A stretch of 64,000 nt of DNA from Acidovorax sp. (lineage in GTDB: Bacteria; Pseudomonadota; Gammaproteobacteria; Burkholderiales; Burkholderiaceae_C). Of this stretch, positions 26,440 through 34,132 are shown in pieces (position 1 is the first letter of the stretch; every line of letters starts with the position of its first letter). Both the position numbers and the translations under genes were made by a program. Under the pieces are notes generated by a model that was not told where the DNA came from, did no database searches, and was given only the letters and a program-made list of their open reading frames with translations. The DNA lies in NCBI GenBank assembly GCA_030692685.1, contig JAUXZO010000088.1:23598-87597 (forward strand), read 5' to 3'.

Positions 26440-26720
26440 CACCGACCACGAACAGCGCCACGACCTGGCCCTAGGAGCCTGTCGGGCTTGGAGCGTCGAA
26501 AGCGAAAATCGGCCCCAGCGAGGACAGTTTTTTGCCGAATTTGCAGTCCGATAGCACGGCTATGGGGCAAAAAGACGGTGAAAAATGGACCGCTGCGGCC
26601 GATTTGCAGCCGACGACTTCCAAGTCCGACAGGCTCCTAGACATCGACTCCCTGCCGCCTCAACACCGCGACGCCCTGCTGATGTGCGACTTTGAGGAGC
26701 GGTCCACCAAGGAGATGGCT
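26440..26720 (+). pseudogene. ECF sigma factor region-4 remnant split by the MITE
   Basis: The frame before the MITE ends DHEQRHDLA, and the frame after it reads DIDSLPPQHRDALLMCDFEE then RSTKEMA. Removing 26475-26640 and keeping a single CTAG gives HDLALDIDSLPPQHRDALL with no frame break. This matches sigma-70 region 4 of ECF factors (SLPPxxRxALLxxxFExxSxxEMA). Nothing recognisable of region 2 or the recognition helix remains, so the gene was already truncated or has been lost on both sides. Confidence 0.6.
26471..26640. mobile_element. 170-bp MITE, copy 1
   Basis: Terminal inverted repeats of about 22 bases begin CTAGGAGCCTGTCGG at the left; the right end is the complement with one mismatch. 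The interior holds further dyads (AAATCGGCC arms) and no ORF. The outer CTAG is probably the target duplication, since one CTAG restores the interrupted ECF frame. It is about 98% identical to 42182-42350: two substitutions and one T-run length change in 170 bases. No transposase in the window shares these ends. Confidence 0.88.
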
Positions 26721-26773
26721 GGCAGAGACACGCCAAGCCGGCCGCGCGGCCCCCTCACCGACCGGCCGACTTG

Positions 26774-27748
26774 CTATTTGGCGATGATGGTCAGCAGTTC
26801 TTCCCGCGTCGTCGGGTCGGCCATGTATTTTTTGTAGAGCGGCGCCATTCGCCGCACAAACGGCGAGACATCCTTCACGCGGACAAACTCCGAACCCTGC
26901 TTGGCAGTTGTCTCCAGCGCCTGGGCCACGCGCTTGTTCCACAACTCGCGCATCAGCAACGCCGACTGAGCCCCCGCGTCGGCAAATGCCTTTCGGTCTT
27001 CGGCCGAAAGCTTGCTCCACAGCGCGGTGGACACTACCAGCGCCTCGGGCGAGATCACATGGTTGGTCACATACACGTGCTTGGCCAGCTTGTAGTGGCC
27101 CGTGGACTCATACGAAGGCATGTTGTTCTCGGCACAGTCGATGGTGCCTTTCTCGAAGCCGCCCAGCACCTCCTTGAACGGCAGCGACACCGGCTTGGCT
27201 TCCAGCAGCTTGACCATTTCCGTGTAGATCTCGGACTGCTGCACGCGGATGGACGCACCCGCCAGATCGCGGATGGTGTTCAACGTGCGGTGAGCGCAAT
27301 AAAACGAGCGCCCGCCCCCGTCGTACCACCCCAACACGACAAAACCAGCGGACTGAAGGTTGGCGGCAAAACGTTGGCCCAGTGCGCCATCGAGGTGGCG
27401 GAACATGTGGGCAGAGTCGGAGAACAAGAACGGCAGGTTCAGCACCTTGATACCCGGCACTGCATCCGACAGCGGGCCGGAGCTGAACTCCGCCACGTCG
27501 ATTTCGCCGCTCTTGAGCATCTGCACCGCCTTGGGCTGGTCGCCCAAGGTCGCGTTCGAGAACACCTCGATCTGGTAGCGCCCCTGCGTGGACTTGGCCA
27601 CCTGCTGGGCAAAGCTTTTCATCGCCTCCGTCACGGGGTAGCCGTCGGGGTGGATGTTCCACGCGCGCAGCTTGGTTTGCCCCCAGGCTGTGCCCGCGCA
27701 CAGCAACGCTGCCACCCATAAACCACCCACTCTCAGTCTCTTGTGCAT
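26774..27748 (-). CDS. TRAP transporter substrate-binding protein (DctP family)
   Basis: 324 residues. A signal peptide ends near residue 23 (LCAGTAWGQ). The mature part is a DctP-type binding protein: LRAWNIHPDGYPVTEAMKSFAQQVAKST, IDVAEFSSGPLSDAVPGIKVLNLPFLF, the signature LAGASIRVQQSEIYTEMVKLL with the ligand-carboxylate Arg, and FEKGTIDCAENN. No TRAP membrane subunits lie next to it, so it may work with a transporter elsewhere. It diverges from a pectate lyase and shares a 12-bp operator candidate with it, so a uronate-type ligand is a reasonable guess. Confidence 0.9.
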   Translation of the reverse strand: MHKRLRVGGLWVAALLCAGTAWGQTKLRAWNIHPDGYPVTEAMKSFAQQVAKSTQGRYQIEVFSNATLGDQPKAVQMLKSGEIDVAEFSSGPLSDAVPGIKVLNLPFLFSDSAHMFRHLDGALGQRFAANLQSAGFVVLGWYDGGGRSFYCAHRTLNTIRDLAGASIRVQQSEIYTEMVKLLEAKPVSLPFKEVLGGFEKGTIDCAENNMPSYESTGHYKLAKHVYVTNHVISPEALVVSTALWSKLSAEDRKAFADAGAQSALLMRELWNKRVAQALETTAKQGSEFVRVKDVSPFVRRMAPLYKKYMADPTTREELLTIIAK

Positions 27749-27799
27749 GTCTGTCCCTCCATCCTGTTGTTATGCGATGTATTGCTGACTCAATCGTCT

Positions 27800-27811
27800 G
27801 ACGTCGTACAA
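27800..27811. promoter_or_regulatory. Operator candidate, site 1
   Basis: GACGTCGTACAA, the exact inverted complement of site 2 at 28051-28062. It lies about 52 bases upstream of the DctP start. A degenerate dyad centred on GACGTC suggests a dimeric repressor, possibly GntR or LacI type. Confidence 0.5.
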
Positions 27812-28050
27812 ATAATCACAAATTTCTTTGCTGAATCCGACGCAGCCCAGGCCCCGTGCCTAAGCCCGCTGGGAGGTTCAAAAAAACCTTGGACCACCCT
27901 CATTTTTCAAGTCTTCGTGCGGGTTTTAAAGGTTTTTTGTTCTCCCCAAGTTTCCCTTTCGCGCCCGATTTTCCGGCGAGAACCTCCTCGCTCTGATTGG
28001 GGTAAACGCCAGTGATCAGATGAACACACACGCCCAAAATCCGCCCCAAG

Positions 28051-28062
28051 TTGTACGACGTC
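28051..28062. promoter_or_regulatory. Operator candidate, site 2
   Basis: TTGTACGACGTC, continuing into GTTTATC; the palindrome ACGACGTCGT is centred here. It lies about 100 bases upstream of the pectate lyase start. The same 12-mer in opposite orientation is at 27800, so one regulator could control both divergent genes. Confidence 0.5.
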
Positions 28063-28163
28063 GTTTATCAAACCGTCGTGCAGCCCCGGCCGATGGCCCT
28101 TCGTGGCACTAGGGCGCGTCCGCTTCCCCTTTCAACATTCCCATCCAACGAGGAGACATCTCA

Positions 28164-29957
28164 ATGACGATGAAGCGCAGAGACTTCGCACTGAGTGCAC
28201 TGGCCCCCTTGCTGCTGAGCGCATGCGGCGGCAGCGACAGCCCCACACCCAACTTTCCGCCCGGCCCCAAGGCCAACGCGGCAGACGCACTGAAGCGGGC
28301 CACGCAGTACATGGACGACACCGTGTCTTACCAGGGCGGCTACGTGTGGTCGTATTCACCGGACCTCAAGCAGACCTTTGGCGAGATGGAGGCCTACCGC
28401 ACGATGTGCTGGATCCAGCCGCCGGGCACGCCGTCGGTGGGCCACGTGTACCTGGACGCCTACCACGCCACTGGCGACGAGCGTCACTGGCGCGCAGCCG
28501 AGCGCACCGCCACGGCCATCATGGCCGCGCAGCACAGCTCGGGCGGGTGGAACTACATCCACGACTTCGCGGGCGAGGCGTCGCTGAAAAAGTGGTACGA
28601 CACCATCGGCAAGAACGGCTGGCGCCTGGAAGAGTTTCAGCACTACTACGGCAACGCCACGTTCGACGACGCGGGCACGGCCGTGGCCTCGCAGTTCCTC
28701 TTGCGCATGTACCTCGAAAAGCGCGAGGCCCGCTACCTGCCGGCCGTGCAGAAGGCCATCGAGTTTGTCGTCAACGCGCAGTTCGGCCCCGAGTACGGCG
28801 TGGCCAACGGCGGCTGGCCGCAGCGGTTTCCGCACTTCCCCGGTGCTATCAGCAGCATGCCGCAGCCCAACCTGTCCCAGTTGCCCGCTGGTGCCAAGGC
28901 CGGCATGGACGATGGCGACTACACGCTGCACGTGACCTTCAACGACGACGTGATGGGCGAGAACATCAAGTTCCTCACGCTGTGCATGGTGTCGCTGGGC
29001 GAAACGCGATTGCTTGGCAACATTCAGCGCGCGATGGAATGCATGCGCCTCATGCAGTACAGCGGCCCGCAAGCCGGCTGGGGCCTGCAGCACCTCTCGC
29101 GCGAGAAAGACGGCCGCCCCGCAGGCTCGCCCGCCGGTGCCCGAAGCTACGAGCCCCGGTCGCTTGCCACCCACACCACGCAGACGAACATCCGCCAGAT
29201 GTTCAATTACTTTCAGCTCACGGGCGACCGCAAGTACCTGGCGCGGCTGCCCGAAGCGATTGCCTGGCTCAAGAGCTGCCCCCTGCCCGCCGACGCCGCC
29301 GCCAAAAACCCGCTGCTGGGCGGTGGCCGCACCCATCCCACCTTTGTGGAGCTGGGCACCAACGAAGGCCTGTATGTGCACCGCTACGGCTCCAACATCC
29401 ACAACGGCGCCTACTATGTTGACAAGGACTACACCAACACCGTGAGCCACTACTCGGCCGGCCGCCCCATCGACATTGCCGGCCTGGAGACGACCTACAA
29501 CAAGCTCAGCAGCATGTCGGACACAGCCGTGGCCGAGCTGGCGGCGCGCTCACCGCTCAAGGCGGCCAGCGGCACCCTGCGCGCACTGCCTACGTACTTC
29601 TCGATCCGCGAAGTGGACTTTCCCGACCTGTTCAGCGGCGCTGTGATGGTCACACCGGTGGTGCCCGAATCGGAAGTGGCCACCCTGCTCAATGAGCTGG
29701 GCAGCCGCAACTACTGGACATCGCCCGTGCCTGAGATCGTGAATCCCTACCAGGGCGACGGCCCCACCACGCCCTACACCGGCACCGCTTACCGCAGCAA
29801 GCATGTGGGCGATGTATACGACACCTCGCCCTACCCGGCCGACAACCCGCCCGAGGTGCCGCCGTATGTGAAAAAAGACAAACCGCAGTTCATCGTGACG
29901 GCCGACTGGATACGGCGCATGGGGCGGCTGATCGCATTCGTGGCGCCGGTAGCGTGA
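28164..29957 (+). CDS. Pectate lyase, polysaccharide lyase family 10, lipoprotein
   Basis: 597 residues. The N-terminus (MTMKRRDFALSALAPLLLSACGG) combines a twin-arginine-like KRRDF with a lipobox LLSAC, predicting an envelope-anchored enzyme. The catalytic region matches the PL10/PelA type: TQYMDDTVSYQGGYVWSYS, SSGGWNYIHDF and GVANGGWPQRFPHFPGA. PL10 enzymes cleave polygalacturonate by beta-elimination, using calcium. A C-terminal segment with EIVNPYQGDGPTTPYTG extends beyond the minimal domain. Its presence suggests growth on plant material. Confidence 0.88.
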   Translation: MTMKRRDFALSALAPLLLSACGGSDSPTPNFPPGPKANAADALKRATQYMDDTVSYQGGYVWSYSPDLKQTFGEMEAYRTMCWIQPPGTPSVGHVYLDAYHATGDERHWRAAERTATAIMAAQHSSGGWNYIHDFAGEASLKKWYDTIGKNGWRLEEFQHYYGNATFDDAGTAVASQFLLRMYLEKREARYLPAVQKAIEFVVNAQFGPEYGVANGGWPQRFPHFPGAISSMPQPNLSQLPAGAKAGMDDGDYTLHVTFNDDVMGENIKFLTLCMVSLGETRLLGNIQRAMECMRLMQYSGPQAGWGLQHLSREKDGRPAGSPAGARSYEPRSLATHTTQTNIRQMFNYFQLTGDRKYLARLPEAIAWLKSCPLPADAAAKNPLLGGGRTHPTFVELGTNEGLYVHRYGSNIHNGAYYVDKDYTNTVSHYSAGRPIDIAGLETTYNKLSSMSDTAVAELAARSPLKAASGTLRALPTYFSIREVDFPDLFSGAVMVTPVVPESEVATLLNELGSRNYWTSPVPEIVNPYQGDGPTTPYTGTAYRSKHVGDVYDTSPYPADNPPEVPPYVKKDKPQFIVTADWIRRMGRLIAFVAPVA

Positions 29958-29979
29958 GCCCACGCAGGCAAAAGGCGTT

Positions 29980-30028
29980 AAGCTATATTTTTTATAGCTA
30001 TTAGCGCTTTACCAGCAAGCGCCAGCGG
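29980..30028 (-). repeat. Dispersed palindromic repeat, downstream of the pectate lyase
   Basis: A diverged copy: TATAGCTATTAGCGCTTTAC, then CAGCAAGCGCCAGCGG. The right outer box has decayed. It lies 23 bases after the pectate lyase stop and may act as a terminator hairpin. Confidence 0.75.
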
Positions 30029-30151
30029 CCCTTTTTACCCTGATTTATGCCCGCACGCTTGCACTGACGCGCCCGAGGGCCCATGCGCCCAGGCGCACAC
30101 GCCAGCTCGGCGCCGCACGCCATGGGTGCCCTCAGCACCTCAGCCTCCTGT

Positions 30152-31342
30152 TTAGACCTGCACAAACCGCGCCAGCGGCCTGCGTGGCGTGGCGGGCGCC
30201 TGCCCATCGATGTAGCCAATGCGCGAGAACATCTGCACCGTGGGGTCGGCAGCGCTGCGGGGTGCGCTGCGGCCCAGCACAAGCTGGTGCACGGTTTCAA
30301 AGTGCGGGGCCATCTCGGCAAACTCCTGCACGGCCTGGCTCATGGGGTGCATGCCCACGCCCAGCGCCGTGGCCTGCAGCTGCTGGCGCACATACAGGCG
30401 ACCGGTGTGCACCTGGTCGCTGCGGGTGTTGGGCCCGGTGATCCACACAAAACCCATGGCGGTGCGGCTGTGTCCTTCAAACCGGCCCAGGGCGTTTTTG
30501 TAGGCTGCGCTGCCCTCGGCGGGTGGCGCAGAACGGTCGAACATGCCCAGCGCAGACACCGCTCGCACAAAAGGCGAATTGATCGAGATGCCGTCGCGGT
30601 GCTGCAGGATCTCGGCCGGGCCCACGCGCGTGAGATGGATGCTTTCCATCATGGTGCGCGGCGTGAGCAGCTCGACCCGCGCGGACTCCCAGCACAGCGT
30701 GCGCAGCGCGGGCAGCTGGTCGGCGTTGACGGTGCCGCCCACGCTCAGGGGTGCATCGGTGGCGGGGCTGCGCGCGCCGTCCAGAACCTGGGCCAGCACC
30801 TCGGGCGTCACCGTGCGGGCGGTGTCAAAGTCCGTCTTGGGCGTGTGGCGCAGCAACACCTGGGCAAACAGCGGGTCGGGCTTGCCGCCGGGTTTGAGCG
30901 TGATGCGCGCCACGGGGCGGTCGTCCCACTGCTTCAGGGCAGCGGGCAGTTCGCCCTGTGGCCACAGCTGCACATCGCTGGCCACACCTTGCTGGGCCAG
31001 CGCCATCACGAGCAACTCCAGAAAGGTGCCATGGCTGATCAGTATCTGCCGCCCCAGCGGGTCGGTCTGTGGCAGCACGCGGGTGCGGTCGGTGCGCAGG
31101 GTAATCACGCCTTCCTCGCGCAGGTCGAGCAGCCAGGGCTGCAGGTTGTGTGAATTGGGTGCGGTGATCGCGTAGGCCACGGCACGGCGGCGCACGTCGG
31201 TCTCGCCCACCGGGCCGTTCCAGGCCTCCACCGCCTCGGCGGGGAACTGTGAGCCCACCACGCCACAGGCGCTGAGCGTGCTTGCGGTGGCTGCGGCAAT
31301 GGTGCCGCCTCCGGCCAAACGGATGAAGTTGCGACGGTGCAT
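30152..31342 (-). CDS. Exported nitroreductase-like (Acg family) protein
   Basis: 396 residues. The N-terminus MHRRNFIRLAGGGTIAAA is a Tat-type signal with a lipobox-like LSAC at about residue 26. The mature part resembles Acg-type two-domain nitroreductases of the FMN superfamily: AVAYAITAPNSHNLQPWLLD is the N-terminal flavin-contact segment (usually APSxxNxQPW). Acg proteins are thought to sequester or use FMN under nitrosative or hypoxic stress. The gene is downstream of, and on the same strand as, an SDR gene 62 bases away, so they may form an operon. Confidence 0.78.
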   Translation of the reverse strand: MHRRNFIRLAGGGTIAAATASTLSACGVVGSQFPAEAVEAWNGPVGETDVRRRAVAYAITAPNSHNLQPWLLDLREEGVITLRTDRTRVLPQTDPLGRQILISHGTFLELLVMALAQQGVASDVQLWPQGELPAALKQWDDRPVARITLKPGGKPDPLFAQVLLRHTPKTDFDTARTVTPEVLAQVLDGARSPATDAPLSVGGTVNADQLPALRTLCWESARVELLTPRTMMESIHLTRVGPAEILQHRDGISINSPFVRAVSALGMFDRSAPPAEGSAAYKNALGRFEGHSRTAMGFVWITGPNTRSDQVHTGRLYVRQQLQATALGVGMHPMSQAVQEFAEMAPHFETVHQLVLGRSAPRSAADPTVQMFSRIGYIDGQAPATPRRPLARFVQV

Positions 31343-31404
31343 GGCGGGTTTCCTTGGGGGGGGGTGGATGGCAGGATGGATGAATGAATGAAGTGGTCGG
31401 GGCC

Positions 31405-32445
31405 TCAGGCCAGCTCGGCCTGGGGCATTTGCGACGTCACCAGCCCCAGGTCGGCCAGCGCCAGGCGTACGGCTTGGTCAAAGCCAGTATGGGGCTCGTC
31501 CCCAATGAGGGCGCGCAGGCGGGTGTTGTCCAGCCGATGGGGCGTGGCCCACAGGTACCGCATGGCCGCCAGCGCGGCAAACGTTGGCGCCACCACGCCC
31601 GCAAGGCGCAGCAGGGGCCAGGGCAGCCGCCCCACACGCAGCGCACCGGCCTGGGGCAACCAGCCTTGCTCTGCAGCGATGGCGGTAAAGCTGTGCAGCC
31701 ACTGCTGCCCCGTGACATGGTGCCCTGCGAAATGCAGGCATTCAAACGCGGCCAGGCGGTGCCGCTCTTGCGCCACACGCACAAAGATGCGGGCCAGGTC
31801 GGGCAAATAGGCCCAGGGCGTGGCCATGTCCAGCGGGCCCGGCCAGGTGACGCGGCCACGGGGCAGGTCTTTGGCAATGGCCTGGTCCAGCCAGGTGCCA
31901 GTGCCACTGCCAAAGAAGTCCCCCGCGCGCAGCACCACGGCGCGCAGGTCGCCGTCTTGCGTGGCGGCCTGCAGGCGCTGCTCCAGCTGCACCCGCATCC
32001 AGCCCTTCAATCCCGTGGCGGCCTGGGGCGTGTCTTCGCGCAAAACGGGCGGCATGCCTTCGCCAAAGTTGTAGACGTTGCCGGGCAGCATCAGCGTGGC
32101 GCGCAGCTTGCGGGTGACAGCGATGGCAGCCTCCAGCAGCCCGGGCACCTCGTCACGCCAGGCCTTGTGGGTGTAGGCGGGGTTCATCGCGTGCAGCACT
32201 ACCTGGGCGCCCTGCGCCTGGGCAACCAGCGCGGCGGTGTCCGTCACCGCCACGGGCATCCACCACACACCGGGGATGGCAGGCAGCGCGGCCCGCTGCG
32301 CCCCCGGCCGCACCTGGGCCAACACCCGCCAGCCCGCCTGAGCAAACGCACGGGTGGCCGCCAGGCCCAGGCGACCGCGGGCGCCGAGGATCAACACGGT
32401 GGAAGGAGCATCTGCGCTGGCAGGTGATAGGGGCAAAGCGGTCAT
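31405..32445 (-). CDS. NAD(P)-dependent epimerase/dehydratase-like SDR protein
   Basis: 346 residues. The Rossmann motif is VLILGARGRLGLAATRAFAQAGW, and the gene continues with AQVVLHAMNPAYTHKAWRDEV and LRAGDFFGSGTGTWLD, typical of extended atypical SDRs that bind NADPH. The classical YxxxK pair is not obvious; NVYNFG holds the likely Tyr. The substrate is unknown. It diverges from a LysR gene with about 130 AT-rich bases between starts, so it is a likely target of that regulator. Confidence 0.82.
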   Translation of the reverse strand: MTALPLSPASADAPSTVLILGARGRLGLAATRAFAQAGWRVLAQVRPGAQRAALPAIPGVWWMPVAVTDTAALVAQAQGAQVVLHAMNPAYTHKAWRDEVPGLLEAAIAVTRKLRATLMLPGNVYNFGEGMPPVLREDTPQAATGLKGWMRVQLEQRLQAATQDGDLRAVVLRAGDFFGSGTGTWLDQAIAKDLPRGRVTWPGPLDMATPWAYLPDLARIFVRVAQERHRLAAFECLHFAGHHVTGQQWLHSFTAIAAEQGWLPQAGALRVGRLPWPLLRLAGVVAPTFAALAAMRYLWATPHRLDNTRLRALIGDEPHTGFDQAVRLALADLGLVTSQMPQAELA

Positions 32446-32576
32446 GGGTAGGCTCCGGTCAGAAGGAATGGATGGATTGTGGAAAGACCAGTACCGTTAC
32501 ACAATTGCCTAACTCGCCATACCAGCAATGCAAATATGAATATGTCCAATCCCCCGTTTGCTGTCACGCTGTCGCC

Positions 32577-33461
32577 ATGAACCACACCTTTGACTGGAGC
32601 CTGGTGCAGTCCTTTCTGGCTGCACTCGACCAAGGCAGCCTGCTGGGCGCAGCACGTGTGCTCAACGCCAGCCAGCCCACCATTGGCCGACACATTGCCG
32701 AGCTGGAATCACAACTGGGCGTGGTGCTGTTCGAGCGCACTGGGCGTGGGCTGCTGCCCACCGCCACCGCGCTGCGGCTGGCGGAATCGGCCCGCGCCAT
32801 GGAGGCCAGCGCGCACCAACTGGCGCGCAGCGTGTCGGGCGCCGAGGCGGGCGTGAGCGGCACCGTGCGCATCACCGCCAGCCAGCCCGTGGCCTGCGTG
32901 CTGCTGCCGCCGGTGCTGGCGCGCATGCGGCAGGTGCTGCCCGAGGTGCAGGTCGAACTGGTGGCCAGCAACGAGGTCACCAACCTGCTGCGCCGCGAGG
33001 CCGACATTGCGCTGCGCATGGTGCGCCCCGACCAGGCCAGCCTGGTGGCCAAACGCATCGGCGCCGTGACGCTGGGCGCGTACGCCCACCGCGACTACCT
33101 GCGCCGCAAAGGCACGCCCAAACAACCGCTCGATCTGCTGCAGCACGAGCTGGTCGGCCACGACCGGCATGAAGAAATTCTTCAAGGGTTTGCTGCGATG
33201 GGCTACCCGGTGGAGCGCTCGCACTTCGCGTTTCGCACCGACGACCTCATGGCGTACTGGGAGGCGGTGCGTGCTGGCTTGGGCATCGGCTTTGTTGCCC
33301 ACTACCTGGCCCGCACCGACCCCAACGTAGTGACCGTGCTGCCCATGCTGCCCCTGCCCGAACTGCCCATCTGGCTGACGGTGCACCGCGAGATCCGCAC
33401 CAGCAGCAGGATTCGGGCGGTGTATGACTTTCTGGCGCAGGAGGTGCCGGGGGCGCTGTAG
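32577..33461 (+). CDS. LysR-family transcriptional regulator
   Basis: 294 residues from the ATG at 32577 (MNHTFDWSLVQSF); an upstream start would add 51 residues of low-complexity sequence. Helix-turn-helix: DQGSLLGAARVLNASQPTIG, then RHIAELESQLGVVLFERTGRG. The effector domain begins at GTVRITASQPVACVLLPPVL. It diverges from the SDR gene. The spacer holds AAATATGAATATG-type AT-rich sequence that could contain the promoter and LysR box. Confidence 0.93.
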   Translation: MNHTFDWSLVQSFLAALDQGSLLGAARVLNASQPTIGRHIAELESQLGVVLFERTGRGLLPTATALRLAESARAMEASAHQLARSVSGAEAGVSGTVRITASQPVACVLLPPVLARMRQVLPEVQVELVASNEVTNLLRREADIALRMVRPDQASLVAKRIGAVTLGAYAHRDYLRRKGTPKQPLDLLQHELVGHDRHEEILQGFAAMGYPVERSHFAFRTDDLMAYWEAVRAGLGIGFVAHYLARTDPNVVTVLPMLPLPELPIWLTVHREIRTSSRIRAVYDFLAQEVPGAL

Positions 33462-33473
33462 GTGGGCCCGTGG

Positions 33474-33938
33474 TTACCTGCTGTCTGGCAGCGGATTGCA
33501 CCGCACGATGAAGTGGCGCGAGAACCCCAGCGGACGGCTCACACCGGCGGGCTCAGACAGCAGCGGCACCCGAAAGCCGGGCGCGGGCAGCACCTGCACG
33601 CTCCAGTCGGTATCGCCAATAAATCGAAACCGCAGGGTGTCCGGCTCGGTAGATTCAAGCAGCGAGAACGACCCCGTCGAGTACATGCCGCCGACCGTTG
33701 CAGAGTCCAGCAGATTCAGCTGCGCGTCCAGCAGATGGATGTGCAAAAACTCTTCATACGGAACGTCGTCGGTGGTGAACAGCAAGGTGAACGACTGCCA
33801 CTGGGCAGCGGCTTCCAGCACCGCACCCGGCACCTGTTGCCCGGTGGCCTGCCCACTGACAACGATTTCACAGAGGGGCGGGGCCTCGTCTGCGAGGCCC
33901 GCCACGCGAACGACGGATACGACTGAGGCGGGAACCAT
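33474..33938 (-). CDS. Hypothetical protein starting in an (ATGCAC)n tract
   Basis: 154 residues when started at the last ATG (MVPASVVSVVRVAGLADEA). Upstream in the same frame are five more ATG codons spaced six bases apart (33944 to 33968), each as Met-His, so the true start is uncertain and no Shine-Dalgarno is visible. The protein is acidic, mostly beta, with LLFTTDDVPYEEFLHIHLLD and a C-terminal RHFIVRCNPLPDSR. Not recognised. It converges with the LysR gene and diverges from the DUF4139 gene. Confidence 0.6.
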   Translation of the reverse strand: MVPASVVSVVRVAGLADEAPPLCEIVVSGQATGQQVPGAVLEAAAQWQSFTLLFTTDDVPYEEFLHIHLLDAQLNLLDSATVGGMYSTGSFSLLESTEPDTLRFRFIGDTDWSVQVLPAPGFRVPLLSEPAGVSRPLGFSRHFIVRCNPLPDSR

Positions 33939-33999
33939 GTGCATGTGCATGTGCATGTGCATGTGCATGGGGATGGAGATGGAGATGGAGATACAGACA
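33936..33999. repeat. Hexanucleotide microsatellite at a gene start
   Basis: CATGTG repeated five times (33936-33965), then CATGGG and three GATGGA-type hexamers to about 33990. Six-base units keep the frame, so length changes would add or remove Met-His pairs at the start of the adjacent gene. Confidence 0.9.
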
Positions 34000-34132
34000 G
34001 AGACAGCGCGCGTGGGAGGTGATGAACCGAAAGGCTGCAACGCTCCCAGCGTAACGTGTCGCACCCGAGCACTGCGGCGCCATCGTCGACTGCTAGCATC
34101 CAAGCTCTTGCATCCGACGCCCAAGGAGTCTC

